64,000 bases of DNA, taken from Malaya genurostris. Taxonomy: Eukaryota > Arthropoda > Insecta > Diptera > Culicidae. The notes under the pieces are model-generated. The model worked only from the letters and a program-made list of their open reading frames with translations. It was not told the origin of the DNA and ran no database searches. Below are positions 1-10,574 of the stretch, piece after piece (the stretch's first letter is position 1; every line of letters starts with the position of its first letter). The DNA lies in contig NC_080572.1 of NCBI RefSeq assembly GCF_030247185.1, forward strand, positions 171,870,975 to 171,934,974, given 5' to 3'. The translations under genes and the position numbers were made by a program.

Positions 1-609
1 AAATACATCATCTGTATTAGAACTAATTTTAGAAACCCGAATGATTGGCAAAGAAGTTCACTGGTTACATAATTAAAATCGTTTTCCTTACCCTAGAAAA
101 TTACTATGGAACGAACATCAAAAATTACTCATAACAGATACATAATTGGTTTTTCAAATTTTTTCCAGATATAATTGAACCATCGCTGCCAAAATTTTAT
201 AGTAATCTGTTGTTATGGCGGACTTTTGGTTTCATTAAAATTTCAGTGAATAAAATTGGTAACTTTTGAGAAAAGCAAAAGGTGCATTATGCCTCGGGGG
301 TGGGTTTTACCCCATCTTCCCCTATATTTAGTCCTAAATAAGTATGTGCGGGATCTAGCGATAACTATGCCACTAGCGATCTTGCCCAACTATGGCATGC
401 TCGCACACTTTCTCTATCGGCTCATCCAGTCCAATTTATATATTATTATTATTATTATTATTGTCGTTTATTTTATCCCGGTTTTAACCTCCATTTCATG
501 TAGTTTTGACACTGTCAAAGGCAGTGAAGTTTCAACTATCACGAAACTCTTGAAACCACTATCTCACGGTGTAATCTGCAAGTTCAACAATCTCTCATCA
601 AACTTTTTG
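1..609. other. AT-rich sequence, no gene recognised
   Basis: A 125-codon plus-strand ORF (256-633) crosses this stretch, but it is low in complexity, runs through a TTA microsatellite and into a dispersed repeat, and resembles no family I know. I see no supported gene. Confidence 0.5.
438..462. repeat. (TTA)n microsatellite
   Basis: About eight uninterrupted ATT/TTA triplets are read directly from the sequence. Confidence 0.9.
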
Positions 610-1965
610 CCTTTCTCTATAGAAAGGTATTAAAATTGCTGGAAAACCGACTTTCGAACGGAGCTTCGGAGACCCATAGTGTTATATATCATTCGACTCA
701 GTTCGATGAGATCGGAAAATGTCTGTGTGTGCACTTTTTGAAGATATTTTTACCGCTCCATTTTCTTAGAGATTGCTGAACCGATTTTAACAAACTTAGG
801 CTCGTTTGAAAGCTACTGCTGTTTATCAAGTTCGAAGATCAAATGGCTGTGACTTTTGGTTCCGGAGATAGTGTTATATACCATTATATACAATTAATAT
901 GCTACGGCGAAGAAAAACTTATGTAAACTGCCTTAAGAAATAAACGTATTTATGGAAAAAAAAATTATATACAATTAATGGTATAAATGATGTAACCGAC
1001 AAAACGTGTTGTATTTTTACCGCGCAAGTTTCTCGGAGATGGCTGAACAAGCATAGGCCCGCTTGAAAGCTATTGTTAGGCCATTGTTCAAGTTCGAAGA
1101 TCAAACGGCCTTGACTTTTGGTTCCGGAGATATGATTGTATAAGTGACGTAACCGACAAAACACGTTGTTTTTTACCGCTCTAATGTATATAAGGGTACC
1201 AATCTTTTGGGATCACCTCTAAATTCGTAAAGCGCTACTGATCAAAAGTTTAAGCACGTTGAAAAAAGTCCTCATGCGAAATTTGAGCTAAATCGGACAT
1301 GGGTTAGGGGTGCTGCCTAGCGGTTAAAGATTGAAAATTTTCAATCTTCAAAAAACACCATAGGGGGGAGTACATGAAATTTCCGAAATCGAAAATTTTT
1401 TTTGATGCCAAAAATCTTAAAATTGCATGAAACGTCGAAATTTAGTGTTATCTCAAATAAAAAATTTTTTGAAAAAAATCGACTTTCTGAGACTTGAAAT
1501 TTTGATTTTGATTTTAATTATTATATGATATCAAGTCCCAGAAAGTCGATTTAAATTTTTTTTCTAGATGAACACTAAATCTCGACGTTTCATGCAATTC
1601 TAAGACTATTGGCAACATTTTTTTTCGATTTCGAAAATTTCATTTAACCCCCCCTATGGTGATTTTTCAAGATATATGAAAAGTCCAAGTGGACTGAGAA
1701 GGGTTTTTTTAGATTAGCATCACTCTTCTCATACAAATAAGCGACACAAATGTCTAGCACTAGGTTGAAAAACTGATGCCGACTGTGTGACATAAACACT
1801 GAAGAATGCTTTTGTGAACTGCTCGAATCAATCTGAATCAATTGGTGTCAAAATTAGTATCCGAAATTATTTTATAAAAGTATGAAAAATATTTTCATGA
1901 GACTGTTATGAAAGAAGAGAAAGGCATTATCACACCACTAGGTGGATTAAGAAGGGTTTTTTTTT
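610..1965 (+). repeat. Dispersed hairpin repeat, copy a
   Basis: The repeat opens with the palindrome CCTTTCTCTATAGAAAGG and closes with a conserved tail containing CACCACTAGGTGGATTA. Closely related copies lie at 41100-42080 (same orientation) and 37748-38525 (opposite orientation, shorter). The centre (1372-1647) is a long inverted repeat: the left arm with GCATGAAACGTCGAAATT pairs with the right arm carrying AATCTCGACGTTTCATGC. There is no coding potential; short ORFs on both strands are by-products of AT-rich sequence. It looks like a non-autonomous, foldback-like dispersed element. Confidence 0.75.
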
Positions 1966-2560
1966 TGTTTCTACTTCTGCTGAATCGCTCAAACAATTTC
2001 TGCTAAAGCGCTCAACTGCTAATGCATTGATGAGTCGAAGACTAAATGTAAGAAAGTGAAAATAGTTATGTGCTCTTATCGAAACTCTTTTTATTTAAAT
2101 CAAATATCTGAAAAATAAGAAAATAAAATTATTATTTATTCATTACGTTGAAAAAATATTGATCTTAAATTGAGTTTTTGGATAGTTATAAAATTAGAAT
2201 TTACTTAAAGGCGTAAAAATAATTTGCTCCTCTTCTCTTAAGTTACAGGAAAATGTTTTATTGTTTAATTACTAGTCCAATGTAGCTAAAATTAAGTAAC
2301 TAAACCATAAATTCAGAAGTATTCGACCTGCTAGAATTTGTCATTAGCACTGGTTAAGCCAATAATTCAAACATATCTGAATGAAAAGGTTTCCCTTAAA
2401 TTTATTTGGCGACAGATTATTAATGATATTAATTATAAACGCAAACTTTGGACCGTTTCGCTGTAGAGTTTTTCTCCAGTAAAAAAAAGTTTCTCAACGA
2501 TATTCATCCTAATGGGCAATCGTCCCACACCGGAGGAAATTTTGCAAGGCACATAATTCA
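1966..2560. other. AT-rich spacer
   Basis: The start includes the motif GCATTGATGAGTCGAAGAC, which recurs near 52490 and 56795, so it belongs to another dispersed repeat. Otherwise I see nothing interpretable. Confidence 0.4.
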
Positions 2561-3031
2561 TTATCTGCTTCCCTGTTCATTTTTGCGTACACAGGAATTA
2601 CAAAGCAACATTGTATGGGTTCCTTTGGTATCTTCATACAGATTGGCCGATGGCAGCGAACCAAAAACTTTGACACACTGAAATTTCGAATCAGGCTTCG
2701 ACGTGGAAGGCAAAGTTTTCATCATTTTCTGGCCGATAGCTCCTAAATTACTGTTTAATATCGAAGTAGAAGGAAACTTTGCTGGAAGTACATTTTTACG
2801 CTGATTTATTATCATAGCGCCATCATGTCGGACCGAAAGACCTGTTACTTTTCTGGACAACGGTTCTCTCTGGCGCTCTGTAGTTTTCATGAAAGTCCAT
2901 AAAAAACTTACCCGGGAAAAGGAAATATCAATGTTGGCACGTTGTAAAATGCGTGTCATGCCTGGCGATGCCGTTACCGTTTGCATTGAGTTGCAGCTGA
3001 GCTCACCCTTTCTGTGAGTTTTGCGACCCAA
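2561..3031 (-). CDS. Uncharacterised 156-codon ORF, possible exon
   Basis: This is an open frame of moderate base composition in a very AT-rich setting, with a reading-frame length longer than most spurious ORFs here. The product is basic and hydrophilic, with no signal peptide, membrane segment or motif that I recognise. On the minus strand an acceptor-like ACTCACAG lies just inside the 5' end and a donor-like CCCGGGTAAGT lies within the frame, so a host exon is possible. A decayed transposon fragment or chance ORF is at least as likely; the overlapping plus-strand ORF 2448-2681 is equally unexplained. Confidence 0.2.
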   Translation of the reverse strand: MGRKTHRKGELSCNSMQTVTASPGMTRILQRANIDISFSRVSFLWTFMKTTERQREPLSRKVTGLSVRHDGAMIINQRKNVLPAKFPSTSILNSNLGAIGQKMMKTLPSTSKPDSKFQCVKVFGSLPSANLYEDTKGTHTMLLCNSCVRKNEQGSR

Positions 3032-3470
3032 GGCTTCGTATAGGTAGAGTATAGATCACATGGTCTTCGTGGTCAGCAATTCCCGGGGTGCTAACGCAAC
3101 CTCATTACCATAAAATCTACATTATACCTTTCCTTTCTGTGATGAAGTAGGACATTTCCATTATAAAATATACCGACACATGCCAGGCCGTTCTGTACTG
3201 CTTTATATCAGTTGAGGTGCATGTCGGCAGAGCTTTCATTTGGGATCGGTATGCTCAGTACCGTGAGTTGGTTTCAATCAACTGAAAAATTAATTACTAC
3301 TGTATTTTCGCGAGAACCATCCAAGTGTTCAAATCAACCCCATTAGTGTTCACATTCAACGGATTTGTGATGCAAAATAGACAAAAAAAAAAATAAAACA
3401 ATTTTTTGTCTTCTCGAAAAGAATTATTATGCAATCACTGTGAAAACTGACTCAGTTCGTCGTGTGTGTA
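3032..3470. other. Unassigned spacer
   Basis: Mixed-composition sequence with an oligo-A stretch near 3385. No coding or RNA feature is supported. Confidence 0.4.
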
Positions 3471-3800
3471 CTGTATGGAATGAAAAGTCCCGGGCCTCTC
3501 ACAGAAAAAACTTGAATAGTTTCGAACCGTGTATATTTTTGTTGAGAACAAGTATGTAGAGTATATTTTGTTGAGATTGCTCCACCATCCCCCAGTATGC
3601 TTCAGAACTGGCCCCCAGCGACTATTATTTATTTGCAAACCTAAGGTTTCTCCAGGGAAAAAAAATCGTCGAATGCTAAGATCATTGCAGAAACGGAAGC
3701 CTATTTTGAAGGTCTTCACAAATCCTTTTATTTTTTCAAAGGGCATCCAAATATTGGTGCCGTAGTGAGGGTGAGGCGACCGCCTCGGACGCCAACATCC
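3471..3800 (+). pseudogene. Internally deleted mariner transposase remnant
   Basis: The left edge carries a mariner-type end (TGAAAAGTCCCGGGCC at 3481-3496). From about 3565 the plus strand, read across two frameshifts, gives the C-terminal part of a mariner (irritans-like) transposase: LLHHPP, then ELAPSDYYLFANL, then AKIIAETEAYFEGLHKSFY. These match the conserved segment around the third catalytic aspartate and the C-terminal tail of the family. The aspartate of the usual SPDLAPSD motif is a glutamate here. The N-terminal DNA-binding region and the first two catalytic aspartates are missing, so it cannot encode an active enzyme. No right inverted repeat was found. Confidence 0.7.
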
Positions 3801-4607
3801 AGACGTGATGGAATTGTAAAAACCTGTGTACAATAAGTTTGTGAAAACATTAATTTCTTGCGGTTTTTTTTTCGGGAAAACTATTAAAATTTGATTTCAG
3901 TTTCAGATCAGTATTATACTGCTACAAAAATCCGATGAGATTCCGTCGTACTCATTATCATTGATATACATGAAAATGCCATGCTACAGTCATCTAGAAT
4001 AGAGAACCGCCATTCAGCGATGACCGTAACAATTATTTTTCAAGAGCAAGAGTCGCTCTATTTTCGGTTGTGGATGTACACTTGGACCTACCAACAGGCC
4101 TTCCGAATGCTCATGCGTGCAAAAATGCGACAGCGAGAGCGCACCGAAAATGTGTGTGTCGCATATTTATCCTGTGAGCGTGAGCACCGACTCAAAGAGC
4201 AAACCAAAAGCAAGTAAGAGACGCGTAGCGGGCACATAGAAACGGGATATGCTGCTTGAAATTTCAGAGCATCGCATTTTCTTCTGCGCGCGACTCGTGC
4301 GCTTTGGTCTCAAGAGACAGCGCACGAGATTTTTTATGAGCGCAGCTTGTGTGCTATGTGAGCCACAGTAAAAGCTGCTGTTATTATTATTTGTTCGTGC
4401 CTAGAGCGGTTCGTGCGACTTGTGTCCTATCCTAAAGGAAGAGATGAAGAGGATGAAAATAACGTACAAACCACTCGTAGATCGCATGAAGCGAGCGCGC
4501 CGCGCTATCTCATGCGACGAATGCGCTTGAGCCTCGCTCTTGGCAGAATGCGATGAGACTTTACAACGAAGCGTGCATCAGTTTCTGGTGCGGTACGTAA
4601 ATGTGCC
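3801..4607. other. Non-coding target region of the LINE insertion, left side
   Basis: From about 4080 the sequence becomes richer in GC and in alternating GAGCGC/GCGCGC-like runs. It was contiguous with 9370 onward before the LINE inserted. The 78-codon ORF at 3981-4217 shows no recognisable domain. Confidence 0.4.
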
Positions 4608-4617
4608 AAAGAGTTCT

Positions 4618-4620
<3 letters not shown>
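4608..4620. repeat. Target-site duplication, LINE 3' side
   Basis: AAAGAGTTCTCTT here matches AAAAAGTTCTCTT at 9357-9369 at 12 of 13 positions. It lies immediately outside the oligo-T run that is the LINE's poly-A tail on the other strand. Confidence 0.8.
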
Positions 4621-4650
<30 letters not shown>

Positions 4651-4876
4651 ATTTATTGGAATATGAGTTAAAATTAAATTATTAAGATTTAAATTGGGTG
4701 TTCAGCCACAAGTGGTGACTTTTCAGCCCTGTTATATATATATATGTATATATGATTTGGTTATTACCATGAAGACATCATTTGCTTCCGCAATTCTGAG
4801 ATTTTTGTGTAGGGAAAATTCTAAACCTACTTGTATTGTGTAATGGGGAAAAGGAACTTATATACTAACTTACTAA

Positions 4877-7528
4877 CTAATACAGAGAGCGAATCGATTC
4901 AATTGAAGATTGCATCGATTTTTGTCGGAATTTGCTTATAATATTATGTGACATTACATATAATGGTTCTATATTTGTGAGTCTGTGTAACTCATTTGTA
5001 CTAAACCAGGGAGGACGCTTCAGAATCATTTTCAGAATTTTATTCTGAATCCTTTGAAGCGTTTTCTTCCTGGTGGAACAACAGCTTGACCAAATTGGTA
5101 CCGCATAAAGCATGGCTGGTCTGAAAATTTGTTTATAAATTAACAATTTGTTTTTTAGACAGAGCTTAGAATTTCTGTTTATAAGAGGATATAAACATTT
5201 AATATATTTATTACACTTTGCCTGGATTCCTTCAATGTGATCCTTGAAAGTGAGTTTTTTGTCATACGTTAAACCTAAGTATTTAGCTTGATCAGACCAT
5301 GTCAATTCCAAGCCATTCAATTTGAGAATGTGATTATTGTTTGGTTTAAGAAAAGAAGCTTTTGGCTTGTGAGGAAAGATGATTAATTGCGTTTTTGCTG
5401 CATTTGGTTTAATTTTCCATTTTGACAGATAATCACTGAAAATATTTAAACTTCTTTGTAGGCGACTGCAGATCACTCTTAGATTTCTACCTGTGGCTAA
5501 CAGACTTGTGTCGTCACAGAATAGCGATTTCTGACAACCAACGGGTAGATTTGGAAGATCAGAAGTGAAAATATTATACAAGATTGGAGCTACACTCGAA
5601 CCCTGCGGAACACCGGCTCGTACGGGTAGCAATTCAGATTTACAATTCTGATAGCTAACCTGAAGAGTACGATCAGTTAAATAATTTTGAATCATTTTGA
5701 TCAAATAAATAGGAAACTGGAAATCAGACATTTTTGCTATTAAACCTTTGTGCCAAACACTGTCGAATGCTTTTTCTATGTCTAGAAGAGCAACTCCAGT
5801 GGATAACCCAGAAGATTTATTTGTTTTTATCATGTTCGTAACTCTTACAAGTTGATGAGTAGTTGAATGTTCATGACGAAATCCAAACTGCTCTGGTAAA
5901 AAAATTAAATTCTCATTTATATGAGTCATCATTCTCAACAAGATAATTTTTTCAAAAAGTTTACTGATAGAAGAAAGTAAGCTAATTTGTCGATAGCTTG
6001 ATGTTTCTGCTGGGTTTTTATCAGGTTTTAGGATAGGAATTACTTTAGCGTTTTTCCATCTTTTTGGGAAATAAGCTAATGAAAAACACTTGTTGAAAAT
6101 TTTAACCAGGAGTCTCAAGGCAACATCAGGAAGATTTTTAATAAGAATATTAAAAATTCCATCATTACCAGGAGCCTTCATGTTTTTGAGTTTCCTAATA
6201 ATTGATTTAATTTCATCAAAACTCGTCTCAATAATGTCATCGTGTGATAACACTTGGGTTGAAATATGATCATACTTCAGTGAGACTTCATTTTCAATAG
6301 GACTCACAACGTTTAAATTAAAATTGTGGACACTCTCGAACTGCTGAGCTAGCTTTTGAGCTTTTTCACCATTTGTAAGAAGTATTTGATTTCCTTCCTT
6401 GAGAGCAGGAATTGGTTTCTGAGGTTTCTTAAGAACCTTAGAAAGTTTCCAGAAAGGTTTAGAATATGGTTTAATTTGTTCAACTTCTTTAGCGAAATTT
6501 TCATTTCGCAAAAGAGTAAATCTATGTTTAATTTCTTTTTGTAAATCCTTAACTATGTTTTTCATAGCAGGATCACGAGAACGTTGATATTGTCGTCGAC
6601 GAACATTCTTCAACCGAATGAGCAGTTGAAGATTGTCATCGATGATAGGAGAATTTAATTTAGTTTGAGCTTTGGGAACTGAAAGATTTCTAGCTTCGAT
6701 AATATAATGATTCAAATTATCAATTGCTGTGTCGATGTCCGCAGAATTTTCTAAAATAGTTTCATCATCCACATGATTTTCAATGTGAGATCTGTAATCC
6801 AACCAATTAGCTCTATGATAGTTGAAAATATAACTAATTGGATTAATTATAGCTTCGTTGGAAAGTCTGAATGTTACAGGAAGATGATCTGAGACAAAGT
6901 CAGCATGAGTAATCGGTTCACTACAAATGTGACTTTGATCTGTTAGAACCAGATCAATTGTAGACGGGTTTTTCACGGAAGAGAAACAAGTAGGATTACT
7001 GGGATGAAGAACTGTGAAGTAACCAGCTGAGAGTTGATTATGAAGTATTTTACCATTACTGTTATTTTGCCTACAATTCCACTGGACATGCTTAGCATTT
7101 AAGTCCCCTATTACGAAAAATTTCGATCGATATCTTGTAAGTTTTTGCAAATCGCCTTTAAAGAAATTTAATTGATCGCCGGTGCATTGGAATGGCAAAT
7201 ATGCTCCAGCGATGAAATAAATTCCATGAATGGTTTCAACTTCGATTCCCAAGCTTTCAATAACTTTAGTATTGAAAGAAGGTAAAATTCGATGTTTAAT
7301 TTGCCGTTGGACAAAAATGGCAACTCCACCACCCATTCCAGTAAACCTGTCAAATCGATGAACCACATAATGTGGATTACTTTTCAATTTTACATTTGGT
7401 TTAAGAAAAGTTTCTGTCACAATGGCAATATGAATTTTGTGAACTTTGAGAAAATTATAAAATTCATCTTCACTCGATTTCAAAGATCGAGCATTCCAAT
7501 TTAAAATATTCAAATAATTATTTAACAT
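4877..7528 (-). CDS. LINE ORF2: endonuclease / reverse transcriptase
   Basis: This 883-residue protein nicks target DNA and copies the element RNA into DNA at the nick. The N-terminal APE-type endonuclease (about 1-225) shows NWN (10-12), E39, GDLN (141-144) and SDH (213-215). The central reverse transcriptase (about 440-720) shows KAPGNDGI, SSYRQISLLS, ALLDIEKAFDSVWH with D583, AGVPQGSSVAPILYN and FCDD (670-673). No RNase H domain follows, as expected for Jockey-like ORF2. The C-terminal part resembles the LINE tail region (YAVPIWSSCC). The ATG at 7528 overlaps the end of ORF1 by 11 nt in another frame, so translation probably depends on reinitiation or termination coupling. Two residues are unusual: Q for the usual P in YRPI and C for A in FADD. 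Confidence 0.92.
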   Translation of the reverse strand: MLNNYLNILNWNARSLKSSEDEFYNFLKVHKIHIAIVTETFLKPNVKLKSNPHYVVHRFDRFTGMGGGVAIFVQRQIKHRILPSFNTKVIESLGIEVETIHGIYFIAGAYLPFQCTGDQLNFFKGDLQKLTRYRSKFFVIGDLNAKHVQWNCRQNNSNGKILHNQLSAGYFTVLHPSNPTCFSSVKNPSTIDLVLTDQSHICSEPITHADFVSDHLPVTFRLSNEAIINPISYIFNYHRANWLDYRSHIENHVDDETILENSADIDTAIDNLNHYIIEARNLSVPKAQTKLNSPIIDDNLQLLIRLKNVRRRQYQRSRDPAMKNIVKDLQKEIKHRFTLLRNENFAKEVEQIKPYSKPFWKLSKVLKKPQKPIPALKEGNQILLTNGEKAQKLAQQFESVHNFNLNVVSPIENEVSLKYDHISTQVLSHDDIIETSFDEIKSIIRKLKNMKAPGNDGIFNILIKNLPDVALRLLVKIFNKCFSLAYFPKRWKNAKVIPILKPDKNPAETSSYRQISLLSSISKLFEKIILLRMMTHINENLIFLPEQFGFRHEHSTTHQLVRVTNMIKTNKSSGLSTGVALLDIEKAFDSVWHKGLIAKMSDFQFPIYLIKMIQNYLTDRTLQVSYQNCKSELLPVRAGVPQGSSVAPILYNIFTSDLPNLPVGCQKSLFCDDTSLLATGRNLRVICSRLQRSLNIFSDYLSKWKIKPNAAKTQLIIFPHKPKASFLKPNNNHILKLNGLELTWSDQAKYLGLTYDKKLTFKDHIEGIQAKCNKYIKCLYPLINRNSKLCLKNKLLIYKQIFRPAMLYAVPIWSSCCSTRKKTLQRIQNKILKMILKRPPWFSTNELHRLTNIEPLYVMSHNIISKFRQKSMQSSIESIRSLY

Positions 7529-9068
7529 GACTGTTAAATTTTAAATTCATTATAATATTATTTGCAAATTTCCATCCGATTTGAAATGCTTCAAAAAGTG
7601 ATGAAGTCGAATTCATTTGGATGATCATTTGAAAAAGTTGATCTTGTAGGTAGATCATTTTATTTTCAGTTATATCGCCTAAATCGACTTCATTTAAAGA
7701 AGCGAATGGTATTGAAGGAATATTTGTAGGTAGACTGCCATTAGAAGAAGATGATTTGGCCGGTCTACCTATTAATAAATTGTTTTCGTTAGAAGAAGAA
7801 CTGCAAGGCGGTCCTGTGTTTTGATTATTTACATTAGAAGAAATAGATGATAGATTTCTACCTAATATACCAGCATAACTGACATTAGAAGAAGATGATG
7901 ACGAGGTCGATCTACCTGTCAATAAATTGTTTTCGTTAGAAGACGAATTGGCAGGCGTACCTGTTTTTTGTTTAGAAGAAATCAGTGCCTTAAAAGAATT
8001 AGGCGTGGCACCTGTAACGGTTTTCTGATTTTCAGGTATGTTCTGTAAATTTAAGGTCGTTGATTTGACTTGTTGTCGAAGCGAACGAGCGTTTAAAATT
8101 TTTTCCCTGACAGGACATTTCAAAAAATTGGATTTATGATTTCCATTGCAATTTGAACATGAAAATTCATCAGTGGTTTCATTCATTGGACAAACGTCTT
8201 TCGAATGCGATTTACCACAATTCAAACACCGTATATCCATATGACAATTTTTGGTTCCATGACCGAAGCCTTGGCAACGACGACATTGCGTTAAGTTTGC
8301 AATACGATTATGCCGTTTATAATGTTCCCAATGAATTTTAATGTGGGAAATGAAACGTACTTTTTCTAAAATTTTCAAATTGTTTACATCACTTCGATTG
8401 AAGTGTATTAGGTAAAGTTCATGGGAAATTCCAGAGCGTGGTTTAGAAGTACCATTCGCTCTTTTTTTCATAAGTATTACTTGGGAAGGGGCAAAACCAA
8501 GCAGTTCTTTTAGTTCATTTTTAATTTCATCAATACTTTGATCATTTGATAATCCTTTCAAGACAGCCTTAAAGGGTCTGTCTGATTTTATATCATATGA
8601 ATAAAATTTATGAAGTTTCTCGGACAAATATCGAATAAGACGTTCGTAATCTTCCAATCCATCCACCAAGACTCGACATTCTCCTCTTCGTCCGATTTGA
8701 AATGAGACTTTTACTTCCGGGAGAAAAGTAGAAAGCTCAGTACGGAATGCTTTGAAGTCGGAAATCATCACCGTCACTGGTGGCATAGATTGATGTTTCT
8801 TCCCAGAACGACAAGCGTCCATTTTGGGAATTTTTGAAGAACTTTCTTCTATGTCGCTACAATCGGATTCAGGAAGAATCTCGTAAATATTGTTAGACGG
8901 CATAGGATCAACGGAAGGGAAATCCGTCCGTTGTCTTTTATTTTTACATTCAGATTCTATAAGATCGTGAATGTTATTAGATAAATGTTGAATAACGGAT
9001 TGTGATTTATTCCGTATTGAATTATTTTTAGCCTTAGGCTTGTTGCCTTTCCGGTTGGACGCAGGCAT
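7518..9068 (-). CDS. LINE ORF1: Gag-like RNA-binding protein
   Basis: This 516-residue protein probably coats the element RNA and forms the ribonucleoprotein with ORF2. The N-terminus (1-90) is basic and Ser/Asn-rich. Residues about 95-250 look like the RRM-like/pre-zinc-finger domain of Jockey-type Gag (VSFQIGRRGECRVLVDGL). Three zinc knuckles follow: CRRCQGFGHGTKNC (262-275), CLNCGKSHSKDVC (281-293) and a CX2CX3H...C unit (304-318). The tail (330-470) is Ser/Asn-rich and contains two copies of SSSNENNLL[TI]GR. The ATG at 9068 is the first in the frame after the 5' UTR. The frame is fully open to the TAA at 7518-7520. Confidence 0.9.
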   Translation of the reverse strand: MPASNRKGNKPKAKNNSIRNKSQSVIQHLSNNIHDLIESECKNKRQRTDFPSVDPMPSNNIYEILPESDCSDIEESSSKIPKMDACRSGKKHQSMPPVTVMISDFKAFRTELSTFLPEVKVSFQIGRRGECRVLVDGLEDYERLIRYLSEKLHKFYSYDIKSDRPFKAVLKGLSNDQSIDEIKNELKELLGFAPSQVILMKKRANGTSKPRSGISHELYLIHFNRSDVNNLKILEKVRFISHIKIHWEHYKRHNRIANLTQCRRCQGFGHGTKNCHMDIRCLNCGKSHSKDVCPMNETTDEFSCSNCNGNHKSNFLKCPVREKILNARSLRQQVKSTTLNLQNIPENQKTVTGATPNSFKALISSKQKTGTPANSSSNENNLLTGRSTSSSSSSNVSYAGILGRNLSSISSNVNNQNTGPPCSSSSNENNLLIGRPAKSSSSNGSLPTNIPSIPFASLNEVDLGDITENKMIYLQDQLFQMIIQMNSTSSLFEAFQIGWKFANNIIMNLKFNSHVK

Positions 9069-9153
9069 TTTTGAAATTTTAAATTAAATTAACTAGGCTA
9101 AATTAGTCTTCGATTAGACCCCTAGCTAGCCTTAAAAAAGGCTGATTAATTTC

Positions 9154-9225
9154 TTAGTCACTCTAATATCACTCTTTGTATCACTTAGTCACTCTAATAT
9201 CACTCTTTGTATCACTTAGTCACTT
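9154..9225 (-). promoter_or_regulatory. 31-bp tandem repeat in the LINE 5' UTR
   Basis: A unit containing TCACTCTAATATCACTC starts at 9154 and again at 9185, with a third partial copy at 9216. It lies between the element's 5' end and the ORF1 start. Jockey-type LINEs carry internal promoters in this region; a role in transcription is inferred only from position. Confidence 0.55.
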
Positions 9226-9356
9226 AGTTAGTGATTCAGGTAGCCTTGAAAAAGACTGAAGCCTTGAATCAATGAAACTCTAGGTAGCCAGAAAAAAAAA
9301 TTCCAGGAGCCAAGAGCTATACGCGTGCGGTGCGAACGACTGTTCAACACCGACTG

Positions 9357-9369
9357 AAAAAGTTCTCTT
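9357..9369. repeat. Target-site duplication, LINE 5' side
   Basis: AAAAAGTTCTCTT pairs with the copy at 4608-4620 (one mismatch). It abuts the CAGTC 5' terminus of the element. Confidence 0.8.
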
Positions 9370-10574
9370 GAGAGCGGCAAAAGTACGTCGCATGCGCGTG
9401 GTTGTCTTATGAGAATGAGCATTTATTTGTCTCAGCGCAAAATAAAGAGCGCGCGTGCATAAGGCCTGCCTACCAATGATCTAATTCTCAGAGAGCTAAC
9501 GTGCGAACCTCTTAACGAGTAAAAATTAGATTTCTTAAGGGCTGAGATCAGTAGGTCGCGTATAACCACTTGTCACGCTATGCGTATTACTTTTCTCTCC
9601 ATGCTCTCTCGCATATGTGCAAAATGACTCTCGATGGGCCGGGTGGCCAAGAAAGTATTGATATTTTCGGTTACAAGTTTGACTACATCACATAAAATCC
9701 AATAAAGCTACCTCTTGTTTGGCAGCCTTTCTGAACCGATTTTATTTCTCTCTCAGAAAAAATGGCGCCACCATAGAAATTTACTTACCTTCACAAAAAT
9801 AACATTCAATAAATTTATTAATAAATTAAATTATCTAGACATTGCCAGGCTAATTTTTTCAAATGTGCAAGTGCGCTTTTAATCAAATATGCAAGTGCGT
9901 AGATATCTGTACTACTATTCACTACACTGATATCGCACGTTTTGACGTAAGACTTCTCTTTAAATTCTATATAGGAATGTGAATTCAAAATACGAAAAAA
10001 AAACTGCAAATAGTGGTCAGATCGCATCGATTCGAATAGATAAAACTAGAGTGCCTATAACCAGAGTGACGACATCTCATCCGTAATGTTGGAAACAATT
10101 CAAAACATTCCATTAGCTTTACATTGAATTGACAGGTCGTTTGCTCGTTTGGAACTGGGAGCTGTCATTCCAAACGAACAGCTGTCGCCACTCTGATTAT
10201 AGTCACTCTAGATAAAACTATATATTTTAGATTTATTTATTAAAGTTTAGTTGGCAGTCAAAACTTTAACAAACAACGAACAATGTCTACTTTCGGTTCG
10301 TTTGTGCCGTGGAAAAAGATTCTACACTCATCAGGTCTCTGTTGATTTTTATGCACCGTTCGCCTCGCATGAATGGCGATGATTTTTATCAGAGTTTCAG
10401 TTTCCTTTTTCCATCTGAGTAGAATTGACTTGTTTATTTGGCGGAGGGAAAAGCCCGGTAGAGTTAGTTTCTGTCAAACTTGCTCTCCAACAGGCATAAC
10501 ACTTCTTCATCTTTAGCATCAACAGATTACAATCATCCAAATGATACATTTCACTCAAACATAGCATTTCTAAA
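9370..10574. other. Non-coding region right of the LINE
   Basis: The first 280 bases continue the GAGCGC-rich sequence interrupted by the LINE. The remainder is AT-rich. The two short minus-strand ORFs (9228-9422, 9818-10027) have no recognisable content. Confidence 0.4.

Larger units (their letters stand above)
4621..9356 (-). mobile_element. Full-length Juan/Jockey-type non-LTR retrotransposon
   Basis: The minus strand holds, in order: a 5' end starting CAGTC (9356), a 5' UTR with a 31-bp tandem repeat, ORF1 (nucleic-acid-binding), ORF2 (endonuclease and reverse transcriptase), a 3' UTR with an AATAAA signal near 4660, and an oligo-A tail (oligo-T on plus, about 4619-4642). A 13-bp target-site duplication with one mismatch flanks it. 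The length of about 4.74 kb and the two-ORF plan without RNase H fit the Jockey clade, and mosquito Juan elements in particular. Both ORFs are open with catalytic residues in place, so it may be a young and possibly active copy. The Juan assignment is from remembered family features, not from a search. Confidence 0.9.
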
